Assembly: GCA_947623875.1 (NCBI GenBank) | Contig: CANQII010000006.1 | Location: forward strand, 1-38,482 | Reading direction: 5' to 3' | From: an uncultured Oscillospiraceae bacterium | GTDB taxonomy: Bacteria; Bacillota; Clostridia; Oscillospirales; Oscillospiraceae | DNA: 38,482 bases | In this document: positions 29,771 to 38,482 of the stretch, piece after piece | Layout: every line of letters begins with the position of its first letter | How positions within the stretch are numbered: the stretch's first letter is position 1 | Notes under the pieces: model-generated | What the model was told of the DNA's origin: nothing | Seen by the model: the letters and a program-made list of their open reading frames with translations, nothing else | The model's database searches: none | Made by a program: the position numbers and the translations under genes

Positions 29771-30205
29771 GATGTTCCCCTCGTAAGAGGGGTGGATTGA
29801 AATTTCGAGAGTGCCATCGACGTCCTCCAGACCCTGGTGGTGATGTTCCCCTCGTAAGAGGGGTGGATTGAAATACAACAAGGAACTTTGAAGCACTGCC
29901 GGCCAGGATGTTCCCCTCGTAAGAGGGGTGGATTGAAATTGTGCGATGACGTAGATGTCCAGGAGGGCGATGTGGATGTTCCCCTCGTAAGAGGGGTGGA
30001 TTGAAATCATGCTCCAGCTCATACATTGCCGTGCTAACCCAGATATTCCCCTCGTAAGAGGGGTGGATTGAAATCCTGAAAACAGTGGGAAGCAGTACAT
30101 GGGCAGCCGATATTCCCCTCGTAAGAGGGGCGGATTGAAATGATATCCCTCAAAAGCTCATCTTCGTCCGCATAGGATATTCCCCTCGCAAGAGGGGGCT
30201 TGAAG
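29771..30205 (+). CRISPR. CRISPR array, six 33-nt repeats plus a degenerate terminal repeat
   Basis: GATGTTCCCCTCGTAAGAGGGGTGGATTGAAAT starting at 29771, 29842, 29907, 29975, 30042 (gatatt), 30109; degenerate at 30176; spacers 32-38 nt, all different. Confidence 0.95.
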
Positions 30206-30247
30206 AAGCATCAACAGTATCGAGAAAAACAGCTAGCCCCAAAACCA

Positions 30248-30284
30248 GAAGACGCAGGAGACCGAGTTGGTTTCCTGCGTCTTC
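30248..30284 (+). terminator. Array-end hairpin, locus 2
   Basis: GAAGACGCAGGA … TCCTGCGTCTTC; conserved with 3825-3861. Confidence 0.6.
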
Positions 30285-30432
30285 GTTATTGCGTGCGGGT
30301 AGGGGTAAGCGTTCATGCTTGGCCATCAACGCAGCGGTTCGCACCTCCGCCTCAGCCAGCTGCCCATGTACTGCGTTCCAGGAAGCTGCCCGTCGAAGCG
30401 GCCTTGTTGCCGGCACATGGAGAAGATGTGCA

Positions 30433-31962
30433 TTATTCCGCGATGGCCAGTACCGCCATATTCTCCCGGCCCGGCAGCGGTACGGTGTACTTTCCAGAGA
30501 CGCCTGTGGCCACCACCTCATCCGTCATAGCCCAGGTGTCCAGCACCCGGATGGTGTAGGTCTTGTCCTCGGGCAGCTCGATGGTGTCCCGGGCGATGGG
30601 ACGGTCGGTATGGAAGCGGAGATAGACGTCGGTGCCGATGTGTCCGTACCAGCCAATTTCAGAATTGGCGAAGCTCTCAGCGTCCGGACTGGCGATCAGG
30701 GCCAGAAGCAGTCGGCGGAGTATTTCCGGGAGCTGGCTGAGCGCTGCCTCCCGCTGCGCCGCATCCATGTCCCGCAGCTGAAGAGCCGGCTGCAGGAAGG
30801 ACGCGGTGCCCTCCAGCTGTCCGGGCAGGGACTCGATGATTTTCCTACAGAAGGCGATCCGTGCCGGGCTCTCCCCGTGGAGGACGCCGCCCTTGGACCA
30901 CCAGAGCACGTCATCATCGGAGTAGAAGGTCTCTCCGTGGGTGCAGTACGCTCCCTGGGAGACGCACATCCAAAACCGGCGGACCATCTCCTGCCCGGTG
31001 ATGCTGCCCCAGAAGGGCTCGATGTTGCCCTCATAGGCGCACTCGTCGATGATCACGGGCTTCCCGGAGAAGCGGGTGATCCAGCGGTTCAATTGCGTCA
31101 GGTCCTTGGACTGGATGGAGGCGTGGGTGATCTTCGGGCGGTTGGCATCCCAGACGTTAAAGATGTTGTGGCAGGAGAGCGGATGGCCATACGGGTCATG
31201 ATCCGAAACAAACTGCTCGATGTCATACCACTCCTCCATGGTCCGGTGGGTGAGCTCATGCTCGTTGGCGAGGCTCCACCAGAGGTTGGGGAAGGCGGCC
31301 AATCTGCGCGTGAGGTAGTCCAGGTAGACAAGGTCCTTGTCGTGACCCATGCCGTCGAAACCCCAGCGGTCGTAGGGGTGGAAGAGGATGAGATCCACTT
31401 GGATACCCATCTTGTCCAGCTGATACAGTCGCGCTTCAAAGGCATCCCAGAAGGCGAAACAGGGGCGGCTGGTGTCCCAGGTGCCGTCCTCGCTCTTCTC
31501 AAAGGCGTAGTAGGGCGGCTCGTTCTTATTGAAGTCGTAATCCTTCGGATAAACGCACATCCGGACCTTATTAAAGGGGGCCTTGGATAAGGTCTCCATG
31601 GTGCGATCAATGAGCTCCGCGGGCTGGTGAGCCAGGGCGTAGATGGTGGTGCCGAAGGGGTGGTACGGGGTGCCGTCCGCATAGGCAAAGCCCCGTCCCT
31701 GGGTGTGGACTGGGCCGTGGGTGGTTGCGGGGGCGCAGTTCTCCTGCCCCTCCGCGGAGACAGCGCCGGAGATACGCCAGGTGTACTCTCCCGGCTCCAC
31801 GGGCAGGAAGCGGACCTTGTACACGCCGTCCCCCGCGTAAAAGCCGGGAACTGAGACGGTGGTGCCGCCATGGGTGAATGCTGCCTGTACATCCGCCTGG
31901 GCCCAGTGATCGGTTAGCACCGGTCCGGAGATGGCAAGTTCAAACGTCTCGTACTGTCTCAT
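30433..31962 (-). CDS. DUF5060/DUF4038 (apiosidase-like)/DUF5605 family glycoside hydrolase
   Basis: MRQYETFELAISGP…GVYKVRFLPVEPGEYTWRISG…RGFAYADGTPYHPFGTTIYAL…WWSLANEHEL…KPVIIDECAYEGNIEPFWGSITGQEMVRRFW. Confidence 0.8.
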   Translation of the reverse strand: MRQYETFELAISGPVLTDHWAQADVQAAFTHGGTTVSVPGFYAGDGVYKVRFLPVEPGEYTWRISGAVSAEGQENCAPATTHGPVHTQGRGFAYADGTPYHPFGTTIYALAHQPAELIDRTMETLSKAPFNKVRMCVYPKDYDFNKNEPPYYAFEKSEDGTWDTSRPCFAFWDAFEARLYQLDKMGIQVDLILFHPYDRWGFDGMGHDKDLVYLDYLTRRLAAFPNLWWSLANEHELTHRTMEEWYDIEQFVSDHDPYGHPLSCHNIFNVWDANRPKITHASIQSKDLTQLNRWITRFSGKPVIIDECAYEGNIEPFWGSITGQEMVRRFWMCVSQGAYCTHGETFYSDDDVLWWSKGGVLHGESPARIAFCRKIIESLPGQLEGTASFLQPALQLRDMDAAQREAALSQLPEILRRLLLALIASPDAESFANSEIGWYGHIGTDVYLRFHTDRPIARDTIELPEDKTYTIRVLDTWAMTDEVVATGVSGKYTVPLPGRENMAVLAIAE

Positions 31963-31966
31963 AAAA

Positions 31967-33463
31967 TCACCTTCGCTGTTTATTTTTTTTGTGGTGCAGT
32001 GCCTGTCCCACGGCGTCCAGCCAGCCGAAATAGAGCGTGTTGCGGCGGTCTTCTGCCATGACTGGGCGGTACTCTTTGCGCTGGATGTGGTCGTAGATGT
32101 GGGCGGGGTCATAGAGACCGGTGGCCATGCCGGCGGCGTAGGCGGCGCCCATGCCGCTGAGCTCCTGTAAATCCGGGACCTGCACGGAGACGCCGGCGAT
32201 ATCCGCCTGGAACTGCATGAGGTAGGGACTGGCGGTGGGCCCGCCGTCTGCCCGCAGGGCTTGGATGGGCACGCCGGCGTCCTGTCCCATGAGCCGGACG
32301 AGATCCGCGATCTGATAGGCGATGCAGTCCAGGCAGGCCCTGGCGATCTCCGCCCTGCCGGTGGTGCGGGTGATGCCGGTGAGAAGCCCGGTTGCCTTGC
32401 TGTCCCAATAGGGGGCGCCCAGGCCGGTGAAGGCCGGGACAAAGTAGGTCCTGTCATTGGGATTGGCGGCAAAGGCCAGATCGGTGGCCTCTGCCTCGGT
32501 GGAGATGAGCCCCACCTCGTTCTTGAGCCAGGCCATCACGGCGCCGGTGTAGTTGAGATTGCCCTCAAAGACGTACTCCACCTTGCCGCCGATGCGCCAG
32601 GCGAGACTGGTAACCAGACCGTTGTCCGAAAAGCGGGGCCGATCCCCGATGTGCATCATCACGGAGGAGCCGGTGCCGTAGGTGGCCTTCACCTTGCCGG
32701 GGGTGCGGCAGTCCTGGCCGAAGAGAGCGCCGTGGCTGTCTCCCAACACCCCGTGTACCGGCACCTTGTGGTCCAGCACGCCGGAGAGGTCCGTGCAGCC
32801 GAAGTTGTCATCGGACATGCGGACGGCGGGGAGGCTGTCCACGGGAACGGAGAAGAGCTTGCAGAGGTCCTCGTCCCACCGGAGAGAAGTGATGTTGAAA
32901 AGCTGGGTCCGGCTGGCGTTGGAGTAGTCCGTGGCGTGATTGCCGGTGAGGTTCCAGAGCAGCCAGCTGTCTACGGTACCGCAGGCCAGCTGTCCCTTGG
33001 CGGCGAGAGCTTTTGCCTCCGGGACGTTTTCCATGAGCCAGCAGAGCTTTGCCGCCGGGAAATAGGGGCTGAGGGGAATGCCGGCCTTGCCCCGCACCAA
33101 TTCCGCCTGGGAGGAAATTTCCGGACGCTCGCAGATCTCCGCTGCCCGGGCGCACTGCCAGACGATGGCGTTGTAGATGGGTTTCCCTGTGGCCTTGTCC
33201 CACATCAGAGAGGTCTCCCGCTGGTTGGAGATGGCGAAGGAGACCACTTGGGAGGATGGTACTCCGGCCTTGGCCAGCACATCGGCGCAGACGGCGGTGG
33301 TGTTCTGGAGAATCTCCATGGGGTTGTGCTCCACCCAACCCTGGGCGTTCACGATCTGCCGGTGGGGGCGGTCTGCCCGGGCGATGAGAAGGCCGGCCTC
33401 GTCGAAGAGGAGACCTTTCGTGCCCTGGGTGGATTGGTCTACCGCCAATACGTACTTGCCCAT
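31967..33463 (-). CDS. FGGY-family carbohydrate kinase
   Basis: MGKYVLAVDQSTQGTKGLLFDEAG…GDSHGALFGQDCRTPGKVKATYGTGSSVMM…LRADGGPTASPYLMQFQADI. Confidence 0.92.
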   Translation of the reverse strand: MGKYVLAVDQSTQGTKGLLFDEAGLLIARADRPHRQIVNAQGWVEHNPMEILQNTTAVCADVLAKAGVPSSQVVSFAISNQRETSLMWDKATGKPIYNAIVWQCARAAEICERPEISSQAELVRGKAGIPLSPYFPAAKLCWLMENVPEAKALAAKGQLACGTVDSWLLWNLTGNHATDYSNASRTQLFNITSLRWDEDLCKLFSVPVDSLPAVRMSDDNFGCTDLSGVLDHKVPVHGVLGDSHGALFGQDCRTPGKVKATYGTGSSVMMHIGDRPRFSDNGLVTSLAWRIGGKVEYVFEGNLNYTGAVMAWLKNEVGLISTEAEATDLAFAANPNDRTYFVPAFTGLGAPYWDSKATGLLTGITRTTGRAEIARACLDCIAYQIADLVRLMGQDAGVPIQALRADGGPTASPYLMQFQADIAGVSVQVPDLQELSGMGAAYAAGMATGLYDPAHIYDHIQRKEYRPVMAEDRRNTLYFGWLDAVGQALHHKKNKQRR

Positions 33464-34395
33464 CACAGCAGTGCCTCCGCCGCGGCGGCGATGCCGGTGG
33501 GGGTGAGGTGGTAGTACTCGAAGACCTGGGCGCTGGTGCCGGTAACCACCGGGGCATCCGGCAGAGACAGGCACTTCACCCGGCGGGGGCAGTACTCTGA
33601 GACCGCCTGGGCCACCATGGAGCCGAGACCGCCGGTGGGGGCGTGTTCCTCTACCGTTACTACGGCTTTACAACGTTCAGCATACCGCAGAAGGGTCTCC
33701 GTGTCCAGAGGTTTTACACAGTACATGTCCAAAACGGTGGCTTGAATGCCCTTCTCTGCCAGCAGTCCGGCGGCGTCCAGGGCCGGTCGGACCATCTCGC
33801 CGCAGGCCACCAGGAGCACATCGCTGCCCTCCCGGAGTACGGTGGCTTTGTCCATCTCAAAGGGACAGTTCTCTTCCGTGTAGATGTCCTCCACCGGATT
33901 GCGGCCCACCCGGATGTACGCGCCCTGGGTGTCCTGGAGCAGGGCCTCGATGAGACGCTTTGTCTGATGGCGGTCGCTGGGAAGATACACCCGCATGTTG
34001 GGGATGGCGCTCATGGCGGCGATGTCCTGGGCGGAGTGGTGGCTCATGCCAAGCGCTCCGTAGCTCACTCCGCCGCTGATGCCCACGATCTTAACATTGG
34101 TGTTGGAGTATGCCACGTCCACCTTACACTGCTCATAGCTGCGGGTGGAGACGAAAGAGGCGGGGGAGAAGGCAAAGGGCTTCTTCCCGCAGGAGGCCAG
34201 TCCGGCGGCGATGCCGATGAGGTCCTGCTCCGCGATGCCCACTTCCACAGACTGCTCCGGGAAGGCATTGAAGAAGGGGGTCATGGAGGCAGAGCCCCGG
34301 CTGTCTGAACAGAGGACCACGATGTCCCGGTCCGTCTTCGCGTGGGCCATCAGGGCCTCGCAGATGGCCTGCCGGTTGGGAATCTTATTCGCCAT
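33463..34395 (-). CDS. Transketolase, C-terminal subunit
   Basis: Pyrimidine-binding/C-terminal TK domains (VEVGIAEQDLIGIAAGLAS…VVTVEEHAPTGGLGSMVA); TK subunits overlap. Confidence 0.92.
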   Translation of the reverse strand: MANKIPNRQAICEALMAHAKTDRDIVVLCSDSRGSASMTPFFNAFPEQSVEVGIAEQDLIGIAAGLASCGKKPFAFSPASFVSTRSYEQCKVDVAYSNTNVKIVGISGGVSYGALGMSHHSAQDIAAMSAIPNMRVYLPSDRHQTKRLIEALLQDTQGAYIRVGRNPVEDIYTEENCPFEMDKATVLREGSDVLLVACGEMVRPALDAAGLLAEKGIQATVLDMYCVKPLDTETLLRYAERCKAVVTVEEHAPTGGLGSMVAQAVSEYCPRRVKCLSLPDAPVVTGTSAQVFEYYHLTPTGIAAAAEALL

Positions 34396-35224
34396 GGATG
34401 GCCGCCTCCTTTCCCCTGGCAAAGTCCGCCTTGATGGCTTCGTACTCCTCGGCGGTGGGCACCTTGTGGTGCCAGCCGGCCTTGTTCTCCATCACCGGGG
34501 AGCCATAGCCCTTGGTGGAGTTGGAGAGAATCACTGTGGGCCGGTCTTTGGTGGTCTTGGCGATCTCAAAGGCCGCGTCCAGGGCGTCCAGGTTGTTGCC
34601 GTCCACGCTCACCACATTCCACCCAAAAGCTGCCCAGCGGTCTTCCAGAGAGTCCTGGTGCATCACGTCCTCGGTGGAGCCGGAGATCTGCAGCCGGTTC
34701 CGATCCACAGTGGCGCAGAGGTTGTCCAGGCCGTACTGGGAGGCCGCCATGGCCGCCTCCCAGACAGAGCCCTCGGCCAGCTCGCCGTCCCCCAGGATGG
34801 TGTACACCCGGTAGTCTTTGTGGTCCATCTTCCCGGCGAGGGCCATGCCCACAGACACCGGCAGACCGTGGCCCAGAGAGCCAGAGTTCATCTCGATGCC
34901 GGGGAGCACATTGTGAGGATGGCCGATGTACGGGGAGCCCAGCTGATTGAACCGGGCCTTGATGTCCTGGAGGTCCAGGAAGCCGCAGTCTGCAAGAACC
35001 GCATAGTACGCCTCCATGGAGTGGCCTTTGGAGAGGACGAAGCGGTCCCGGTTGGGGTCCTTGACGGTCTCCGGGGACACCCGCAAGTGCTTTTCGTAGA
35101 GCAGCATCAGGGGGAAGAGCAGGCTCATGTCCCCGCCGATGTGTCCGCCGCCCCCTGCCATGACGATGTCCAGAATGTCCTGGCGCAGGTCCCAGCTGTG
35201 AATATAGAGATCCCGATTGATCAT
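34385..35224 (-). CDS. Transketolase, N-terminal subunit
   Basis: TPP-binding region GDGELAEGSVWEAAMAASQYGLDNLCATVDRN; GSLGHGLPVSVGMAL. Confidence 0.92.
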   Translation of the reverse strand: MINRDLYIHSWDLRQDILDIVMAGGGGHIGGDMSLLFPLMLLYEKHLRVSPETVKDPNRDRFVLSKGHSMEAYYAVLADCGFLDLQDIKARFNQLGSPYIGHPHNVLPGIEMNSGSLGHGLPVSVGMALAGKMDHKDYRVYTILGDGELAEGSVWEAAMAASQYGLDNLCATVDRNRLQISGSTEDVMHQDSLEDRWAAFGWNVVSVDGNNLDALDAAFEIAKTTKDRPTVILSNSTKGYGSPVMENKAGWHHKVPTAEEYEAIKADFARGKEAAIHGE

Positions 35225-35225
35225 G

Positions 35226-36626
35226 TCACTCGCCTCTCAGATATGCCTTCACGTCTTCCTCGATGGGGTCGTAGAGATCGGGTGTTACGCCGATGTACTT
35301 GCAGGCCTCGTAAAGGATGGGCACCACGTTCTTGTGGATGCCCACGCAGTGGTGGATGTACGGTCCCTCTACCACCTTTGCCTCCAGCCGCTTGATGTTC
35401 TCCACCTCTACCCAGAGGTAGGTACCCATGCCCTTGGGGCCGTCCACGCCCTTGGCATTGCCCAGCAGCAGGGAGTACTCCCCGTTATCGCCATCGAAAC
35501 GGGCCAGGGTGAGGTCCCCGTGCTTGGCCTCTGCGGTGATGGCGCCGGGGTAGTCGAAGGCGAGGGGATAGGTGATGCAGGGGCGGCAGCCGGCCACGCT
35601 GAGGGGCCAGGGGCCGCAGTGCTGCAGCAGCTCGCCGTTGGCAAGGTCCGGGTGGCGGATGGTCCAGTCTGCGAAGAAGGAGCGGGTGCCGTCCAGGGCG
35701 GCTGCCTCCACCATCAGGGCGGTGATGGCGCCGTGGATGTCCGTCTCGCAGACGATGGGGATGCCTTTATCATTCAGCAGGGCGTTGGCGGCGCAGGGCA
35801 TGATGCCAAGCTCGCCCTGGAGGGCGTTCCAGCACTGGATGGCCCCGGCGTTGCAGTGGTACTTGTGAATGAGCCGCTCCATGGCCACCGCGAGACCTGC
35901 CACATTGGTGAGCTGCTCGTCTGAGACGTTGATGTCCATGTGCTCTCGGCAGTACGCCATGGTCTCCTGGACCTCGGTGCCGTCTGCGATGGCCTTCTTT
36001 ACCTCGGCGGTGAGCTCGGGCAGGGGGACGGGAGACAGCTCCACCCCAAACTTCTCCAGTAGCTCGCCTTCGTTGCACATGGTGGACCAGAAGTCGAAAG
36101 GACGGGGACCGATCTGGAGGATGCGGATGTGGCGGAAGGTCTTCACCACGTTGCACACTGCCAGGAAGTCCTTCACACCCCGCTCGAAGACGGGATCGGA
36201 GAGACGGCAGTTGGTGAGGTAGGTGAAGGGCACCCCAAAGCGGCGGAGCACCTTGCCGGTGGCAAAAAGACCGCACTGGGTGTCCCGGAGACGGGTGCCG
36301 TCCGGCTCCGGCCGCTCATCCAGGGGACCCCACAGCAGCACGGGAACACCCAAGTCTTTTGCCAGGCGGGCGCAGAGGTACTCGGTGCCGAAGTTGCAGT
36401 GGGGCAGCATCAGGCCGTCCACATTGGCGGCTTTAAACTTCTCCAGGATCTTCAGTCGGTCTTCCTCGCAGAACAGAAGGCCCTCGCTGTTGATATCGTC
36501 AATGTCCACGAAGTCCACGCCCAGCTCCCGGAGCCGGTCTGCGGTGAGTCCCCGATACTTGATGGCGTCTGGGGCGCTGAAGATGCTGCGCCTGGTAGGG
36601 GCAAAGCCCAATTTGATGTGTGCCAC
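35226..36626 (-). CDS. L-fucose/L-arabinose isomerase-like protein
   Basis: AHIKLGFAPTRRSIFS…MLPHCNFGTEYLCARLAKDLGVPVLLWGP…; GTG start at 36626 with aggagg RBS; substrate unknown. Confidence 0.8.
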   Translation of the reverse strand: MAHIKLGFAPTRRSIFSAPDAIKYRGLTADRLRELGVDFVDIDDINSEGLLFCEEDRLKILEKFKAANVDGLMLPHCNFGTEYLCARLAKDLGVPVLLWGPLDERPEPDGTRLRDTQCGLFATGKVLRRFGVPFTYLTNCRLSDPVFERGVKDFLAVCNVVKTFRHIRILQIGPRPFDFWSTMCNEGELLEKFGVELSPVPLPELTAEVKKAIADGTEVQETMAYCREHMDINVSDEQLTNVAGLAVAMERLIHKYHCNAGAIQCWNALQGELGIMPCAANALLNDKGIPIVCETDIHGAITALMVEAAALDGTRSFFADWTIRHPDLANGELLQHCGPWPLSVAGCRPCITYPLAFDYPGAITAEAKHGDLTLARFDGDNGEYSLLLGNAKGVDGPKGMGTYLWVEVENIKRLEAKVVEGPYIHHCVGIHKNVVPILYEACKYIGVTPDLYDPIEEDVKAYLRGE

Positions 36627-36721
36627 GGTGATTTCCTCCTCATAGTCATTCCGATGGGTGGACACCCCTCGCGGTGCCCGCCGGTTTTCTAAAGATTAAC
36701 TGAAGGAAAACTGAACTTCAA

Positions 36722-36752
36722 TGAATTCTTAAGTCTTTCTTGACTGAATTCA
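36722..36752. promoter_or_regulatory. LacI-family operator candidate in divergent intergenic region
   Basis: TGAATTC-ttAAGTCtttcttGACT-GAATTCA dyad overlapping the regulator's -35. Confidence 0.45.
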
Positions 36753-36768
36753 CTAAAGATGCTATTCT
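36740..36768 (+). promoter_or_regulatory. Promoter of the LacI-family regulator gene
   Basis: TTGACT-17-TATTCT. Confidence 0.6.
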
Positions 36769-36799
36769 GGGGACATCCTTATGAGAAGGGGCGATCCCC

Positions 36800-37822
36800 A
36801 TGGCAGATCGAGCCGATAAGCCCATCACCGCCAAGGCACTGGCCGCCCAATTGGGGCTCTCCGAGGCGGCTGTCTCTCTGGCATTGAACAACCGCCCGGG
36901 GGTGAGCACGGCCACTCGAAAGAGAGTATTAGAGGCCGCCGCTGCCTCCGGTTACGACTTCGCCCGTAAGGCAGTATCCGCCCAGACGAAAGGCACCATC
37001 TGCTTTGCGATCTATCAGAAGAGCGGCGCCGTAGTGGCAGATACGCCCTTCTTCAGCACCCTCACCAATGCTATCAGTCTGGCCTGCAAGAAGGTCTCTT
37101 ACGACAGTGTGATCCGCTACCTCTATGAGGACGAGAAGCTGGAGGACCTGATCTATACCTTAAATACATCTCGCTTTGCCGGGATCATCCTGTTGGCTAC
37201 AGAAATGGACCTCAACTCTCTCCGGCCCTTCTCTGCCATCCAGGTGCCCATGGTGCTCCTGGACTCCTACTTTGAGACCCTGACCTATGACTGCATCCTC
37301 ATCAACAACATCCAAGGCGCCTTCATGGCCACAGACTATCTGATTACAAAGCGGCGTGCCCAGGCGGGATACCTTCGCTCCGCCTATCCTATCAACAACT
37401 TTGGCGAGCGGGCGGACGGCTTCTACAAGGCGATCCGAAAGCACGGCATGTCTGCCTCCCGCTCCATCGTCCACCGTCTCACCCCCTCCCAGGAAGGGGC
37501 CTATGAGGACATGAAGCAGATCATCGCCGCTGGAGAGCCTCTGGCATCCTGCTACTTTGCGGACAACGACATCATCGCTGTGGGCGCTGCCCGGGCATTG
37601 AAAGAGGCAGGATACCGCATACCGGAGGATATCGCCGTGATCGGCTTTGACGACCTCCCCCTCTGCGACGTCTTTGACCCGCCCCTCACCACTGTGAGCG
37701 TGCCCATCGCGGTGATGGGAGAGACCGCTGTCTATCGACTGGCAGATCAGATTGAAAAAGGACCGCTGCACCCGCTGAAGATCGAGGTGGGTACGGTGTT
37801 GAGAAAGCGAAAGAGCGTCTGA
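36800..37822 (+). CDS. LacI-family transcriptional regulator
   Basis: ITAKALAAQLGLSEAAVSLALNNRPGVSTATRKRVLEAA…IPEDIAVIGFDDLPLCDVFDPPLTTVSVP. Confidence 0.93.
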   Translation: MADRADKPITAKALAAQLGLSEAAVSLALNNRPGVSTATRKRVLEAAAASGYDFARKAVSAQTKGTICFAIYQKSGAVVADTPFFSTLTNAISLACKKVSYDSVIRYLYEDEKLEDLIYTLNTSRFAGIILLATEMDLNSLRPFSAIQVPMVLLDSYFETLTYDCILINNIQGAFMATDYLITKRRAQAGYLRSAYPINNFGERADGFYKAIRKHGMSASRSIVHRLTPSQEGAYEDMKQIIAAGEPLASCYFADNDIIAVGAARALKEAGYRIPEDIAVIGFDDLPLCDVFDPPLTTVSVPIAVMGETAVYRLADQIEKGPLHPLKIEVGTVLRKRKSV

Positions 37823-37874
37823 GAGAGCGATGCCCTGTCGCACTATTTATCCATTATTATTGGAAAAGAAGTTG

Positions 37875-37903
37875 TTGACTTCGAGAAAAGAAGGGTATAT
37901 TAT
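37875..37903 (+). promoter_or_regulatory. Promoter of CRISPR/ncRNA locus 3
   Basis: TTGACT-17-TATTAT. Confidence 0.75.
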
Positions 37904-37909
37904 AGACTT

Positions 37910-38449
37910 GCGTGTTACAGAGGGGCGTTGCGCTACCCCAGATCTGTATTCGTGCTAGTTGCTCTTAGGTATGTCCAACCGATATGCTTGATCGTTCTGC
38001 ACAAATCTTGTTCGGCCTCGCAAACCCACATAGCTTGGGGTACTGCATGTTTTCAAAACCCCACCGCAAAAGTTCATGCTGCGGTGAGCGTATCGATTAT
38101 ATTGCTGTGCCCTTGGATTAAAATGGACGGTTTGCAATTTGATGTTGATTTTCCGCAAACCATCAAAACTTTACCCTCGTATGAGGGGTGGATTGGGTGT
38201 GCTTCCTCCAAAGCACATCAGCCTTATTAGGCATGCAGCGTAACTCAGCAAAACAGACTGACTTTGCTCGCATCAGAGTTCTAGCGGTTTGATAACCGGA
38301 AGCTGTGTTAAAAGTGCCGGTAGGTTATCAGACAGAGTGAACAACGAAAGACAGGATAACCTAACTGCTTGCATAGCAAGTAATTTTGACTTTGTTTGTT
38401 TTACATTAAACGTTACACTGCATTGGCGGTCATTTTGTATATGATTGCC
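37910..38449 (+). ncRNA. Conserved ~540-nt leader-like structured RNA candidate, copy 3
   Basis: Homologous to copies 1 and 2; internal degenerate repeat at 38167-38199. Confidence 0.65.
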
Positions 38450-38482
38450 GATGTTCTCCTCGCAAGAGGAGTGGATTGAAAT
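38450..38482 (+). CRISPR. First repeat of a third CRISPR-like array, cut by the window end
   Basis: GATGTTCTCCTCGCAAGAGGAGTGGATTGAAAT at the same position relative to the leader as in loci 1 and 2. Confidence 0.7.

Noticed and set aside
29693-30100. ORFs with repeats such as FQSTPLTRGTS / ISIHPSYEGNI / FNPPLLRGEH (also 3584-3832)
   Set aside because: Translation of CRISPR repeats in different frames; a known spurious annotation class, not proteins.
30289-31590. 433-aa plus-strand ORF, and plus-strand ORFs 32261-33514 and 34145-35395
   Set aside because: Shadow ORFs opposite the well-supported minus-strand sugar operon.

Overview
GC-rich window, probably from a gut Firmicute of the Oscillospiraceae type (inference from gene content and codon usage). 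It carries metal-homeostasis genes (DtxR/MntR-like regulator, DUF6110, P1B-type ATPase, FeoA), a MacB/LolD-type ABC exporter, a secreted transglutaminase-like/MORN-repeat protein, three related copies of a domain-permuted GH3 glycosidase (one intact, two truncated or scrambled), toxin-antitoxin-like cassettes (DUF3791/DUF3990; ImmA/IrrE+PIN), an uncharacterised two-gene AT-rich cassette, and a LacI-controlled sugar operon (isomerase, split transketolase, FGGY kinase, DUF5060/apiosidase-like hydrolase). The most striking content is three same-strand paralogous loci at about 3.05-3.86 kb, 29.2-30.3 kb and 37.87 kb to the window end. Each has a sigma70-type promoter with a 17-bp spacer, then a conserved ~540-nt non-coding element, then CRISPR-like repeats resembling type I-C (…GTGGATTGAAAT). 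The first two also end in a conserved terminator-like hairpin; the third runs off the window. The distance from -10 to the first repeat is 551-552 bp in all three. Each element holds a degenerate repeat exactly 283 bp upstream of the first true repeat. Several predicted stems keep pairing through compensatory changes. This looks like a large structured RNA built into a CRISPR array transcription unit. No cas genes are visible in the window.
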